From contig CAWFPB010000001.1 of assembly GCA_963817755.1 (NCBI GenBank), positions 248,001 through 312,000 on the forward strand: DNA of 64,000 nucleotides, read 5' to 3'. Each line of letters starts with the position of its first letter. Positions within the stretch are counted from its first letter, which is position 1. Positions 49,251 through 57,504 of the stretch are shown here, one piece after another. The notes beneath the pieces were generated by a model. It saw nothing but the letters and a program-made list of their open reading frames with translations. It was not told where the DNA came from and did no database searches. The stretch is from Oleiagrimonas sp963817755 (GTDB lineage: Bacteria > Pseudomonadota > Gammaproteobacteria > Xanthomonadales > Rhodanobacteraceae). A program made the position numbers and the translations under genes.

Positions 49251-49625
49251 ATGAAACGCATTCGAATTCTGACCGCATCCGTACTTCTGGCGCTGGCATG
49301 GCCGCTGGCACAGGTGGCCTCGGCTGCAACCCCGGGAGCTGCGAGCGCGGCGGGCAATCCTGCCGAGGGCGCCTCGGTGTTCCATGCGACGTGCGTGGTC
49401 TGCCACGCACCCACCGGACGCGGCACCATGCCCGGCATGCCTGATTTCACGCGTACCGATGGCGTGCTGAACCTGCCCACTGCAGTGCTTGCACAACGCA
49501 TCCACGACGGTTTCTCGGACGGCAAGGCACCGATGGCCATGCCGCCCAAGGGCGACAACCCCAACCTGACCCCGGGCGATATCCGCAACGTGATTGCCTA
49601 CCTGCGCACCACGTTCCGGCACTGA
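49251..49625 (+). CDS. Small c-type cytochrome, second of a tandem pair
   Basis: 124 residues, GGGAG 7 bp ahead of ATG 49251. Signal peptide to about residue 25, heme site CVVCH (48-52). The segments GTMPGMPDFTRTDGVLNLPT and GFSDGKAPMAMPPKG and the end DIRNVIAYLRTTFRH are almost the same as in the first cytochrome, so the pair arose by tandem duplication. Spaced 58 bp, cotranscribed, ended by a terminator at 49653. Confidence 0.92.
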   Translation: MKRIRILTASVLLALAWPLAQVASAATPGAASAAGNPAEGASVFHATCVVCHAPTGRGTMPGMPDFTRTDGVLNLPTAVLAQRIHDGFSDGKAPMAMPPKGDNPNLTPGDIRNVIAYLRTTFRH

Positions 49626-49652
49626 GCGGTCGGAAAACGGCTCCTCCCCCTG

Positions 49653-49690
49653 CCGGGAGCACGGCTACGGCCGCGCCTCCCGGTTTTTTT
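49653..49690 (+). terminator. Rho-independent terminator of the cytochrome pair
   Basis: CCGGGAG ... CTCCCGG with seven T. The T run reaches the stop codon of the convergent flavoprotein gene. Confidence 0.85.
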
Positions 49691-51066
49691 CATGCCGGCG
49701 GCAGCAGCTTTCCCGGGTTCATGATGCCTTCCGGGTCGAAGCTGCGCTGGATGGCGCGCATGAACGTGAGCGTTTCGCCGTCCAGCGCCATCGGCATGAA
49801 GTCGCGCTTGGCCAGGCCGATGCCGTGCTCGCCCGACAGCGTGCCATCCAGCGCGATCACGGTCGCGAACAGCTTTTCCAGGCACGGGCCCGCGCGCTCG
49901 AGCTCGGCTTCATCGCGCGGCAGCAGGTTCACGTGCAGGTTGCCGTTGCCGGCGTGGCCGAAACTGACGATGGGCAGTCCGTGCTCGCGCGACAGCGCGT
50001 CGATGGCCGCGACCAGTTCCGGCAGGCGGCTGACCGGGACCACCACGTCCTCGTTGATCTTGTGTGGCGACAGCTGGCGTTGTGCCGGCGAGAGCGCCTT
50101 GCGTGCAGCCCATAACGTCCTTGCCTCGTTTTCGTCGGCGGCCGCGTGCAGTTCCATCAGGCCGTCGCCGCGAGCGGCACGCGAGATGGCCTCGACCGCG
50201 CCGGGCAGGGCATCGGATTCGCCGTCGACCTCGATCATCAGCAATGCACCGGCCTCGGGCACACCCTCGCCGGCGTGCCCGCGAGCCAGTGCCAGCGCAG
50301 TGCCGTCCATGAATTCCAGGGCACACGGCGTGACCGGTTGCGCCATGATCCGCGCCACTGCCCGCGCGGCGGCGGCGACGTCGGCATAGGTGGCGCGCAG
50401 GGTGCGCAGCGCGCTCGGCTTCGGGGTCAGTTTCAACGTGGCCTCGGTGATCAGCGCCAGGGTGCCTTCCGAGCCGATCAGCAGGCGGGTCAGGTCATAA
50501 CCCGTCGCACCCTTGGTGGTGTGCACGCCACAGCGGAAGGCCTCGCCGGTACCGGCCACGGCGCGCAGGCCCAGGGTGTTCTCGCGTGGGCTGCCGTATT
50601 TCACCGTGCGCGGCCCGGCGGCGTTGCAGGCGAGGTTGCCGCCGATGCTGCAGAACGGCGAGGACGTGGGGTCCGGCGGCCAGAAGAAACCGTGCCGGGC
50701 CAGCGCTGCCTGCAGGTCGCCGTTGAGCACGCCGGGTTCGACCACGGCCAGGCGGTTGTCCGGGTCGATGCGGACGATGCGGTTCATGCGCTCGAAGCTG
50801 GCGACCACGCCGCCGGCCACGGGCACGGTGGCGCCGGTGGTGTTGGTGCCGCGTCCGCGCGCAACCAGGGGCACCCGGTGCTCGCGGCACAGCCGCACCA
50901 GGGCCACGGCATCCTCGTGCGAGCCGACGAAGGCGACCGCGTCGGGCAGTGCCCGGCGGCGCGAGTTGTCGTAGCCGTAGACCAGGCGCTCGCTGGCGTC
51001 GGTGCGTACGGCGTCCTTCCCGAGGGCGTCGTGCAGGGCGGACAGGAAGGCGTCGGACAGGGCCAT
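49690..51066 (-). CDS. FAD-linked oxidase, GlcD/D-lactate dehydrogenase-like
   Basis: 458 residues from the start at 51066. FAD-binding PCMH domain: RGRGTNTTGATVPVAGGVVA, PTSSPFCSIGGNLACNAAGP, GSEGTLALITEATLKL. C-terminal cap and catalytic segment FGHAGNGNLHVNLLPRD and TLSGEHGIGLAKRDFM are as in glycolate oxidase subunit GlcD and in D-lactate and D-2-hydroxyglutarate dehydrogenases; sequence alone does not choose. Glycolate would fit the RuBisCO in this genome, but GlcE/GlcF are not adjacent. Start sits 1 bp after the yraN stop, so likely one transcript lppC-yraN-this gene. Confidence 0.88.
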   Translation of the reverse strand: MALSDAFLSALHDALGKDAVRTDASERLVYGYDNSRRRALPDAVAFVGSHEDAVALVRLCREHRVPLVARGRGTNTTGATVPVAGGVVASFERMNRIVRIDPDNRLAVVEPGVLNGDLQAALARHGFFWPPDPTSSPFCSIGGNLACNAAGPRTVKYGSPRENTLGLRAVAGTGEAFRCGVHTTKGATGYDLTRLLIGSEGTLALITEATLKLTPKPSALRTLRATYADVAAAARAVARIMAQPVTPCALEFMDGTALALARGHAGEGVPEAGALLMIEVDGESDALPGAVEAISRAARGDGLMELHAAADENEARTLWAARKALSPAQRQLSPHKINEDVVVPVSRLPELVAAIDALSREHGLPIVSFGHAGNGNLHVNLLPRDEAELERAGPCLEKLFATVIALDGTLSGEHGIGLAKRDFMPMALDGETLTFMRAIQRSFDPEGIMNPGKLLPPA

Positions 51067-51067
51067 G

Positions 51068-51427
51068 TCAGGCCTCCGCGTCGAAGGCGCTGCGCTGCCA
51101 GTCGATGATCGGCCGCGCCGGTGGACCGTCGAAGGCGACCAGGTCGAATCGGCAGGCGTGGGCGGCGTGCCCGGGGTGCGCGGCCAGGTAACCGCGTGCG
51201 GCACGCACCAGGCGGGCCTGTTTGCTGGCCGTGACCGAGTCGGCGGCGCTGCCGAAGCCGCGGCTTCGCCGGTAACGCACCTCGACGAACACCAACACGT
51301 CGCCGTCGAGCATGATCAGGTCGATCTCGCCGAAGCGGGTGCGGAAATTGCGCGCGACCCGCTTCAGCCCGGCGCGCTCGAGATGCGCCAGGGCGCGATC
51401 CTCGAAGGCATCGCCGGTGGCCCGCAT
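51068..51427 (-). CDS. yraN: YraN family (UPF0102) nuclease-like protein
   Basis: 119 residues, normal length. GDAFEDRALAHLERAGLKRV opens; the restriction-endonuclease-like core is RTRFGEIDLIMLDGDVLVFV with the EVRYRR catalytic-type end, then SVTASKQARLVRAARGYLA. The physiological role is not settled; it neighbours lppC in many proteobacteria. Its ATG overlaps the lppC stop by one base (TGATG). Confidence 0.92.
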   Translation of the reverse strand: MRATGDAFEDRALAHLERAGLKRVARNFRTRFGEIDLIMLDGDVLVFVEVRYRRSRGFGSAADSVTASKQARLVRAARGYLAAHPGHAAHACRFDLVAFDGPPARPIIDWQRSAFDAEA

Positions 51428-53325
51428 CAGCCGCCGCTCGCGCCTTGCCCGGCGGGTGCGGGGGTGTCCCTGGCCGGCGCCATCGGCGCAGCCGGAGACG
51501 GTCCCGGCGTGCCCAGGTCCAGACTGCCCGAGAGCGGGTGGGCGATGCCGTCCTTGAAGCGTGCCCAGGTCAGCACGCGCCGGATGCGGCCGAAATCGTC
51601 CTCGACCAGCTGGCCGGTGGCACCGGGCACGTAGCTGCCCGGGTGGGTGCGCAGCCAGTCCAGGTACGGGGCCAGCGACCACGCGTCCATGCCGAAGGCG
51701 AACAGGCGGGCGCCGCTGCGACCGGTGGCCGGGAGCAGCTTGGCGACGGCACTGCGCGGGGGCAGGCCCGGCTGGGCATCGAACAGCCAGGGGGCGTCGC
51801 AGAACATGACCCCGTCCAGGTCGCGGTCGGCATCGGGATTGTCGTAGCCGCCATAGACCACCGAGGTGGCAAACACCGGCTGCTTGAGCTGTGCCAGGCG
51901 CAACTGCGGCAGGGTCAGGCGGGCCTGCTCGGGACGCATGCTCAGGAAGATGCCGCTGCCCTTCTCGAAATCGGCGATCGACTTCAGGTAGGCGGTGGCC
52001 GCGTCCTTGTCGGTGTTGATGTCCTTGTCCTTGGGCGGCGGCGGAGGGGCGATGGTCTGGATCTGGTCGCTGTAGTCCACCACCGAGGGGTCCAGCACGA
52101 TGGTGCCGGCGATCTGCCCGCCGCCGGCCGTGAACTGGCGGGTGAACGCGTCGCTGGCACGGGTGGCGTAATCTTCGTTGGAGATCACGATGTAGGCGCG
52201 GGACAGCCCGCTCGACAGCATGCGGCGCGCGGCGCTGGCGCCCTCGGTTTCCGGCATCAGGCCGAATTCGTTGACGTCCGGCGGCGGGACCGTGTCGTTG
52301 TCCGGGTGGTTCAGGGCCAGCACCGGGACTGGCAGGGAGGCCTGGCCGATCACCGCGGCCACGTCCTGGCGGGTCAGCGGACCGATCACCTGCTGCGCGC
52401 CGTCGCGCACCGCCTTCTGGTACGCGGCCACCGCCGTGGCCGGCGTGCCGCCGCTGTCGTAGACAGTGACCTGCGGGCGCTGCATGCCGCCCACGGAGTC
52501 GTTGAAATAGGAGGCGAAGAACCCTTCGCGGATCAGCGTCGCGGCGCGTGCCAGCGAGCCGCTGAGTGGCAGCAGCAGGGCGACGCGGCCCGGGTTGCGA
52601 TAGCCCTGGCCCTGGGTCTGACCCGGCATCAGGGTGCCGACCGGCTGGTTGGCCTGCGGTGCCGCAGCCGTCACGTCCCCGCCGATCTGCGCCAGGGTGC
52701 GGTTGATCCAGTCCAGCATGGGGCTGCCGGGCGGCAGCGTGTCGCGGCGTTGCTTGAGCGCGTCGGCCCCCATGCGGCCCAGCGCCTGCACGATCTGGCG
52801 TTCGTTCTGGGCCTGGTCCATGCCCTGCAGTTCGCCATCCATGCGCGCCCGCGCCTGTGCGGCGGCGAAGTAGTTGCCGTTGGCTTCCAGCGCCTGCGCG
52901 CGCAGCTCCAACGCGCGCTGCTGCAGGTCCGGCGGCAGCATGTCGACTGGCGCCGCGGTCAGCGACAGGGCGCGTGCCGTATCACCGCGGACCAGCGCAA
53001 GCTGTGCCTGCAGCAGGTCGTAGCGGTGCTGGTCCATGGACGACAGTTGACCGCGGTCGACCCCGGCCAGCGCAGTGGACACGTGGTCCATGTCGCCTTC
53101 TTGGCGCCAGTCCTCGGCAGCGCGCAGCCGGAAGTGGCTGCTTGCAGCGCCGCCCTTGGCGGCCAGCTGCATGTAGACCTGCGCAGCCTGGCCATACTGG
53201 CCCTGCCGTTCCAGCGCGGTGGCGCCACCGGACTGCGCCTGTTGCTGCGCGGTGGGGCCTTGGACGGTGGCACAACCAGCGAGCGTGATCAGGGCAAGCC
53301 ACCCCAGGGCACGGATCTTGCGCAT
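51427..53325 (-). CDS. lpoA: LppC-type penicillin-binding protein activator lipoprotein
   Basis: 632 residues; signal peptide with lipobox LAGC (Cys18). The N-terminal domain is helical and TPR-like (ATALERQGQYGQAAQVYMQL), the C-terminal one is periplasmic-binding-protein-like (GRVALLLPLSGSLARAATLI, QVIGPLTRQDVAAVIGQ, SLPVPVLALNHPDNDTVPPP). The LppC family, of which E. coli LpoA is the known member, activates the peptidoglycan synthase PBP1A from the outer membrane. The C-terminus ends in a long proline/alanine-rich tail. Divergent from rsmI, the usual arrangement. Confidence 0.9.
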   Translation of the reverse strand: MRKIRALGWLALITLAGCATVQGPTAQQQAQSGGATALERQGQYGQAAQVYMQLAAKGGAASSHFRLRAAEDWRQEGDMDHVSTALAGVDRGQLSSMDQHRYDLLQAQLALVRGDTARALSLTAAPVDMLPPDLQQRALELRAQALEANGNYFAAAQARARMDGELQGMDQAQNERQIVQALGRMGADALKQRRDTLPPGSPMLDWINRTLAQIGGDVTAAAPQANQPVGTLMPGQTQGQGYRNPGRVALLLPLSGSLARAATLIREGFFASYFNDSVGGMQRPQVTVYDSGGTPATAVAAYQKAVRDGAQQVIGPLTRQDVAAVIGQASLPVPVLALNHPDNDTVPPPDVNEFGLMPETEGASAARRMLSSGLSRAYIVISNEDYATRASDAFTRQFTAGGGQIAGTIVLDPSVVDYSDQIQTIAPPPPPKDKDINTDKDAATAYLKSIADFEKGSGIFLSMRPEQARLTLPQLRLAQLKQPVFATSVVYGGYDNPDADRDLDGVMFCDAPWLFDAQPGLPPRSAVAKLLPATGRSGARLFAFGMDAWSLAPYLDWLRTHPGSYVPGATGQLVEDDFGRIRRVLTWARFKDGIAHPLSGSLDLGTPGPSPAAPMAPARDTPAPAGQGASGG

Positions 53326-53374
53326 GCGTGTTCCTCGAAAAGTCATGGCACGGCGAATTGAGCGATGATAACGG
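53326..53374. promoter_or_regulatory. Divergent promoter region of lppC and rsmI
   Basis: A 49-bp gap, so promoters must overlap coding starts or lie partly inside them. An AT-rich run (GATGATAACGGATGATTAAG) precedes the rsmI ATG. Confidence 0.5.
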
Positions 53375-54226
53375 ATGATTAAGCACCCGGTCTTGAACAT
53401 GGATTCCACATCGTCCGGCACCCTGTACGTGGTGGCCACCCCGATCGGCCATCGTGAGGACATCACGCTGCGCGCAGTGCAGACGCTTCGCGCGGTGGAC
53501 CTGATCGCTGCCGAGGACACCCGGCACAGCAAGCCGCTGCTGGTGCACCTGGGGATCGACACCCCGCTGAAGGCCCTGCACGAGCACAACGAGGAGGCGA
53601 TCGCGCAGGCCATGGTCGAGCGCCTGCTGGGTGGTGAGGACATCGCGCTGATTTCCGATGCCGGCACCCCGCTGGTCAGCGATCCGGGCTTCCGCCTGGT
53701 GCGCGCGGCCCATGCCGCGGGGGTGCGGGTGTCGCCGGTGCCGGGTGCGTGCGCGGCGATCGCGGCACTGTCGGCGGCGGGCCTGCCCAGCGATCGGTTC
53801 GCCTTCGAGGGCTTCCTTCCGGCCAAGACCGGGGCGCGGCGGGCGCGCCTGGCCGAACTGGCCGCCGAGCCTCGCACGCTGATCTTCTACGAGTCGCCGC
53901 ACCGCGTCGCCGCCACGCTCGAGGACATGCGCCTTGCATTCGGCGACGAACGCGAGGCGGTGCTGGCGCGCGAGTTGACCAAGCAGTTCGAGACCGTGCT
54001 GGGCGAGCCGCTGGCCGCGCTGGCCGCACGCGTGGCCGCCGACCCCAACCAGCAGCGCGGCGAATGCGTGCTGCTGGTGGCCGGCTGCGGCGACGATGCG
54101 GATGCGAAACTGGCCGAGGGTCGGCGCCTGTTCGCGCTGCTGCGCGAGGAACTGCCGCCGTCGAAGGCCGCGCGCCTGGCGGCCACGATCAGCGGCGCGC
54201 CGCGCAAGGCGTTGTACGAAGGGTAG
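53375..54226 (+). CDS. rsmI: 16S rRNA 2'-O-methyltransferase RsmI
   Basis: 283 residues (ATG 53375; 53399 also possible). Tetrapyrrole methylase fold: TLYVVATPIGHREDITLRAV, AAEDTRHSKPLLVHLGI, ALISDAGTPLVSDPGFRLVR, PGACAAIAALSAAGLPSDRF and FYESPHRVAATLEDM. Methylates the 2'-OH of C1402 in 16S rRNA. Paired with divergent lppC as in most gammaproteobacteria. Confidence 0.95.
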   Translation: MIKHPVLNMDSTSSGTLYVVATPIGHREDITLRAVQTLRAVDLIAAEDTRHSKPLLVHLGIDTPLKALHEHNEEAIAQAMVERLLGGEDIALISDAGTPLVSDPGFRLVRAAHAAGVRVSPVPGACAAIAALSAAGLPSDRFAFEGFLPAKTGARRARLAELAAEPRTLIFYESPHRVAATLEDMRLAFGDEREAVLARELTKQFETVLGEPLAALAARVAADPNQQRGECVLLVAGCGDDADAKLAEGRRLFALLREELPPSKAARLAATISGAPRKALYEG

Positions 54227-54345
54227 GAGCGAGGGGCTCGGGGCGAGGGACGAAACTCAGGGCCCACCAGGTGCATGGCAACCGATCAGTTCTTTTCGAC
54301 GTCCGGACAAAAGCATAAAGGTTCTCATTCAGCGCACGCAGGCGT

Positions 54346-55710
54346 CTATCTTCGCCCCTCGCTTTTCAACCTTGCCAGAATCTCCGCCCGCGCCTCGCGC
54401 AGGATCGAGTCGCGGTCCAGCTCCGCGACCACATCGGCGACGGCGCGCTTGACTCCTAGCTCGCCCCAGCTCTTGCCGTTGACCAGGTAGCGTTCGGCGG
54501 CGCGGCCGATCAGCACCGTGGCGTACCAGGCCAGCGCGCCCTGTGCACCGGCGGTGACCACGGTGGACAGGCCGGCGCTGAGGCCCTTGAGCGCCGAGGA
54601 CACCAGGTGCACGCTCCAGATCGCACCCATCAATGCGGCCAGCTGGGTGGCGATGGTGGCGACCAGGCGGCCGGACTCCCGACGCGTCAGCGGCAGGCCG
54701 TACACGCGCGAGAGCTGCACCACCATGGCCGCGTCCAGGCCGGCGGCGGCCAGCAGGTCGGCGACCGGGATCGGGTTCAGGGCCACCGCCAGGCCCTTGG
54801 CGATGCAGTACTGGCGAATCACGCGTGAGGCGAGGGTGCGCCGGGTCGCGGCGATGCGCGCGGCGAGCTGGTCGCTGATGCGGCCGGCGAACAGGCCGGC
54901 GTTGATGGCCGCCAGCTCCTTGCCCTCGCGTGCGGCGATCGCCAGCAACCGTTCGCGCAGCGCGGCCACGTCCGGCGATCGTGGTGTCTCGCGCCCGTGT
55001 TCGCGGCCTTGCGCGTCGCGTTCGACAATATGCCGGGGCGCGGGCAGGGCGGCGGTGGCGGTCACGTCCTCGGCGCGGACCAGGCCGCTCGTGCGTTCGC
55101 GCAGGTGTTGCAGCAGGTCATCCAGTTCGTCGTCGCCGTAGCGGTCGGCCTTGTTCAGCGCCAGCAGCAGCGGACGCTGGGTCCCGGCCAGCAGCTTGAG
55201 CGCATCCAGCTCGTCGCGGGTCAGGTCGCCGTCGGCGACGAACACCACCAGGTCGCTGACTTGGGCCACGTCGAAGGCCAGGCGCTCGCGCGCCTCGCCG
55301 TCCAGTTCATTGATGCCCGGGGTGTCAATCAGCACCAGTCCGGGTGCGCCGGCTTCGTCCAGCGTCGCGTGCGCGGCCTGGGTGGTGGTGCCGTGCAGCA
55401 CGCCCACGCGGAAGGCTTCATGGCCCAGCAGGGCGTTGCCCAGCGCGGATTTGCCGGCCGAGACACGGCCGAACACCGCCACGTGCAGCTCGCCGCGCTC
55501 GAGCTTGGCCAGCATGTGCTCGACGCGTTCGAACTCGCCGGCCAGTTCGTTGCGGATCGCGGGAGGCACGGCGGGGTCGTCGATCAGCGCACGCAGGCTG
55601 GCGGCCACGCGTGTGTCGGCATGGACGCCGGCTTCGGGACGTGGGGAAGGGCCGGCCTCGCTCCGGGCCGTGTCGAACCACCGGCGCCGCAGCCGTTCGA
55701 AGATGTTCAA
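54346..55710 (-). CDS. Dynamin/Era-like GTPase with membrane C-terminus, TTG start
   Basis: 454 residues. G domain: G1 GRVSAGKSALGN, G3 LIDTPGINELDG, G4 NKADRYGDD. The C-terminal region holds two or three apolar helices (YCIAKGLAVALNPIPVADLL, LLAAAGLDAAMVVQLSRVYG, TVVTAGAQGALAWYATVLIG) as in DUF697 proteins. Initiation is at TTG 55710, which overlaps the stop of the preceding yceI (TTGA), so coupling is likely; no ATG is near. Last gene of a five-gene minus-strand set with a second GTPase at 57505. Function unknown, membrane remodelling or cell-envelope stress are possibilities. Confidence 0.85.
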   Translation of the reverse strand: MNIFERLRRRWFDTARSEAGPSPRPEAGVHADTRVAASLRALIDDPAVPPAIRNELAGEFERVEHMLAKLERGELHVAVFGRVSAGKSALGNALLGHEAFRVGVLHGTTTQAAHATLDEAGAPGLVLIDTPGINELDGEARERLAFDVAQVSDLVVFVADGDLTRDELDALKLLAGTQRPLLLALNKADRYGDDELDDLLQHLRERTSGLVRAEDVTATAALPAPRHIVERDAQGREHGRETPRSPDVAALRERLLAIAAREGKELAAINAGLFAGRISDQLAARIAATRRTLASRVIRQYCIAKGLAVALNPIPVADLLAAAGLDAAMVVQLSRVYGLPLTRRESGRLVATIATQLAALMGAIWSVHLVSSALKGLSAGLSTVVTAGAQGALAWYATVLIGRAAERYLVNGKSWGELGVKRAVADVVAELDRDSILREARAEILARLKSEGRR

Positions 55711-56252
55711 GGGGATCGGTGGAGCAACAGGTGGGCGTGCACGGCAATCCGGCGGCTGATGCCCTTCCAGTCGTCGGCGGTGCCGAGCTTGAAGGCCAGC
55801 CGCTCCAGGGTGGTGTCCACGTCCAACGTGGCCTCGTCGCCCTGGGGCTTGTAGTCCACCTTCAGCGTCACCGGCTGCTGGGTCCCGCGCAGATCGAGCA
55901 TGCCCTTGGCGGTGACCTGGCCGTCGGCGGCGCGGTGGAAGCCGGTGGTGACGAAGTGTGCGGTGGGGAAGCGGTCGATGGCGAAGAAATCGCTGCCGGT
56001 CAGGGTCTGGTCGCGTTCCGGATTCTGCGTATCGACGCTGCCCAGTTTCACGGTGACGTCGAAGCGGGCCTGGTCCAGGTGCGCGGGGTCGTAGTGGATA
56101 ACGGCGTCGAACTGCTTGAAGCGACCGTGGAAGGCATCGCCCTCGTAGCTGCCGGAAAAGCCCAGCGTGCTGTGCGACGGATCGACCTTCCAGTCGGCGG
56201 CGTGGGCCGCCAGCGGCAGCAAGGCGGCGAGGAACAGGACGATGTGACGCAT
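55707..56252 (-). CDS. YceI-family periplasmic protein, copy A
   Basis: 181 residues, signal peptide MRHIVLFLAALLPLAAHA then ADW. Lipocalin-like YceI barrel: WKVDPSHSTLGFSGSYEGDA, DLDQARFDV-like HLDQARFDVTVKLGSVDTQN, GSDFFAIDRFPTAHFVTTG, GMLDLRGTQQPVTLKVDYKP. YceI proteins bind isoprenoid quinone-like lipids in the periplasm and often lie beside b561 cytochromes. Starts 1 bp after the b561 stop. Confidence 0.92.
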   Translation of the reverse strand: MRHIVLFLAALLPLAAHAADWKVDPSHSTLGFSGSYEGDAFHGRFKQFDAVIHYDPAHLDQARFDVTVKLGSVDTQNPERDQTLTGSDFFAIDRFPTAHFVTTGFHRAADGQVTAKGMLDLRGTQQPVTLKVDYKPQGDEATLDVDTTLERLAFKLGTADDWKGISRRIAVHAHLLLHRSP

Positions 56253-56253
56253 G

Positions 56254-56823
56254 CTAGGGGCTCCGATTGGCGCGACGCCGCCGCGGCACCATGCGGCGCA
56301 GGGTGTCGTCGCGGTCGATGACATGATGCTTGATGGCGGCTGCGGCGTGCAGCACGGCCAGCGCGATCAGGCACCAGAACAGGGTTTCGTGCAGGTCCGC
56401 AAAGGCGTCGCGCAGTTGCGGCGCGGCACCGCCGGTCAGGCTGGGCATGCGCACCAGGCCCCACCAGAACAGCGGACGCAGGCCGGTGGCCGAGTCGAAC
56501 AGCCAGCCCGACAGCGGCACGGCGAATAGCAGTGCATACAGCAGCACGTGTGAAGCCTGCGAGGCGCGATGCTGCCAGCGCGGCATGGCGATCGGCGCGG
56601 GCCGGCGATCGAACAGCCGCCAGGCCAGGCGCAGCACGGCCAGGGCTAGGATGGTCAGGCCCAGCGACTTGTGCAGGTTGTAGATGGCGAACACGCTGGG
56701 GCGCTTGGGCAGTTCGACCATGACCAGGCCGAGCGTGCCCTGGACCAGGATCAGGGCCACGACACCCCAGTGCAGCAGTTGCGGTACGGCGCCCCAGCGA
56801 TCGGTTTCATTGCGCAGCGGCAT
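56254..56823 (-). CDS. Cytochrome b561 family protein
   Basis: 189 residues, four apolar helices. Heme-ligand histidines are candidates in QLLHWGVVALILVQ, NLHKSLGLTI, SQASHVLLYALLFAV and LHAAAAIKHHV. Diheme quinol-oxidising membrane cytochrome of the CybB type. Placed between two YceI genes, overlapping the upstream one by 17 bp. E. coli has the same yceJ (b561)-yceI pairing. Confidence 0.92.
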   Translation of the reverse strand: MPLRNETDRWGAVPQLLHWGVVALILVQGTLGLVMVELPKRPSVFAIYNLHKSLGLTILALAVLRLAWRLFDRRPAPIAMPRWQHRASQASHVLLYALLFAVPLSGWLFDSATGLRPLFWWGLVRMPSLTGGAAPQLRDAFADLHETLFWCLIALAVLHAAAAIKHHVIDRDDTLRRMVPRRRRANRSP

Positions 56824-57442
56824 GGCTTGCTTTCCATGTTCGGTAGGCCGATGGCGCATCGGCGTCGCGTTGCGCCTCGATTTCCAGGCGCACGGTCACG
56901 GTACGGCCGATCGATCCCGGGTTGCGGGTGATGCCGAAGTCGGTGCGGTCCAGCTGGACGCTGCCGGTGAAGCCGGCCACCGTCTTGCCCAGGGCGAAGA
57001 TGGTCGGTGCGTGGCGGTTCAGGCGAAAGGCGATGCGCACCGGCCGGGTGATGCCGCGAAGGGTCAGCCGGCCCTCGAGTACGCCTTCATCCTTGCCCGT
57101 CTTACGGGCCGAAGTCGACACGAAGTGGGCGTAGCGATGGCCGTCGGCATCGAGCAGGCCGCTACCGCGTACGGTGCGGCTCCAGGCGGCATCGCCCATG
57201 TCCACGCTGGCCAGGTCGATGTCCAGTTCGCACGACGAGGCGGACCAGTCGTCGGCATCGAAGCGCAGCCAGCCGGCGGCCACGTGCAGCATGCCCAGTG
57301 CGTTGGAGAACCCGTCGTGGCCCACGCCGAACAGGATCTGCGTGTGCACGCGGTCGAACCGGTACAGCTGCGGTGCGGCCCGGGCGCCGGTGGTGGAGGC
57401 CACGAGCAGGGCCAGGGCGAAGAGGAAGGGCCGTATCGACAT
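56807..57442 (-). CDS. YceI-family periplasmic protein, copy B
   Basis: 211 residues, signal peptide MSIRPFLFALALLVASTTGA ending RAA. YceI pattern: FDRVHTQILFGVGHDGFSNA, SSCELDIDLASVDMGDAAWS, GLLDADGHRYAHFVSTSARK, FTGSVQLDRTDFGITRNPGS. It diverges from copy A in the N-terminus and loops, so the two may bind different ligands. Its end overlaps the b561 start by 17 bp. Lies 62 bp after the second GTPase. Confidence 0.9.
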   Translation of the reverse strand: MSIRPFLFALALLVASTTGARAAPQLYRFDRVHTQILFGVGHDGFSNALGMLHVAAGWLRFDADDWSASSCELDIDLASVDMGDAAWSRTVRGSGLLDADGHRYAHFVSTSARKTGKDEGVLEGRLTLRGITRPVRIAFRLNRHAPTIFALGKTVAGFTGSVQLDRTDFGITRNPGSIGRTVTVRLEIEAQRDADAPSAYRTWKASHAAAQ

Positions 57443-57504
57443 GACCGCTCCAGTGTGGCCGAAGCGGGCCCGGGCTTTCCAGTTGCGCGCCGTGAACACG
57501 CCGT

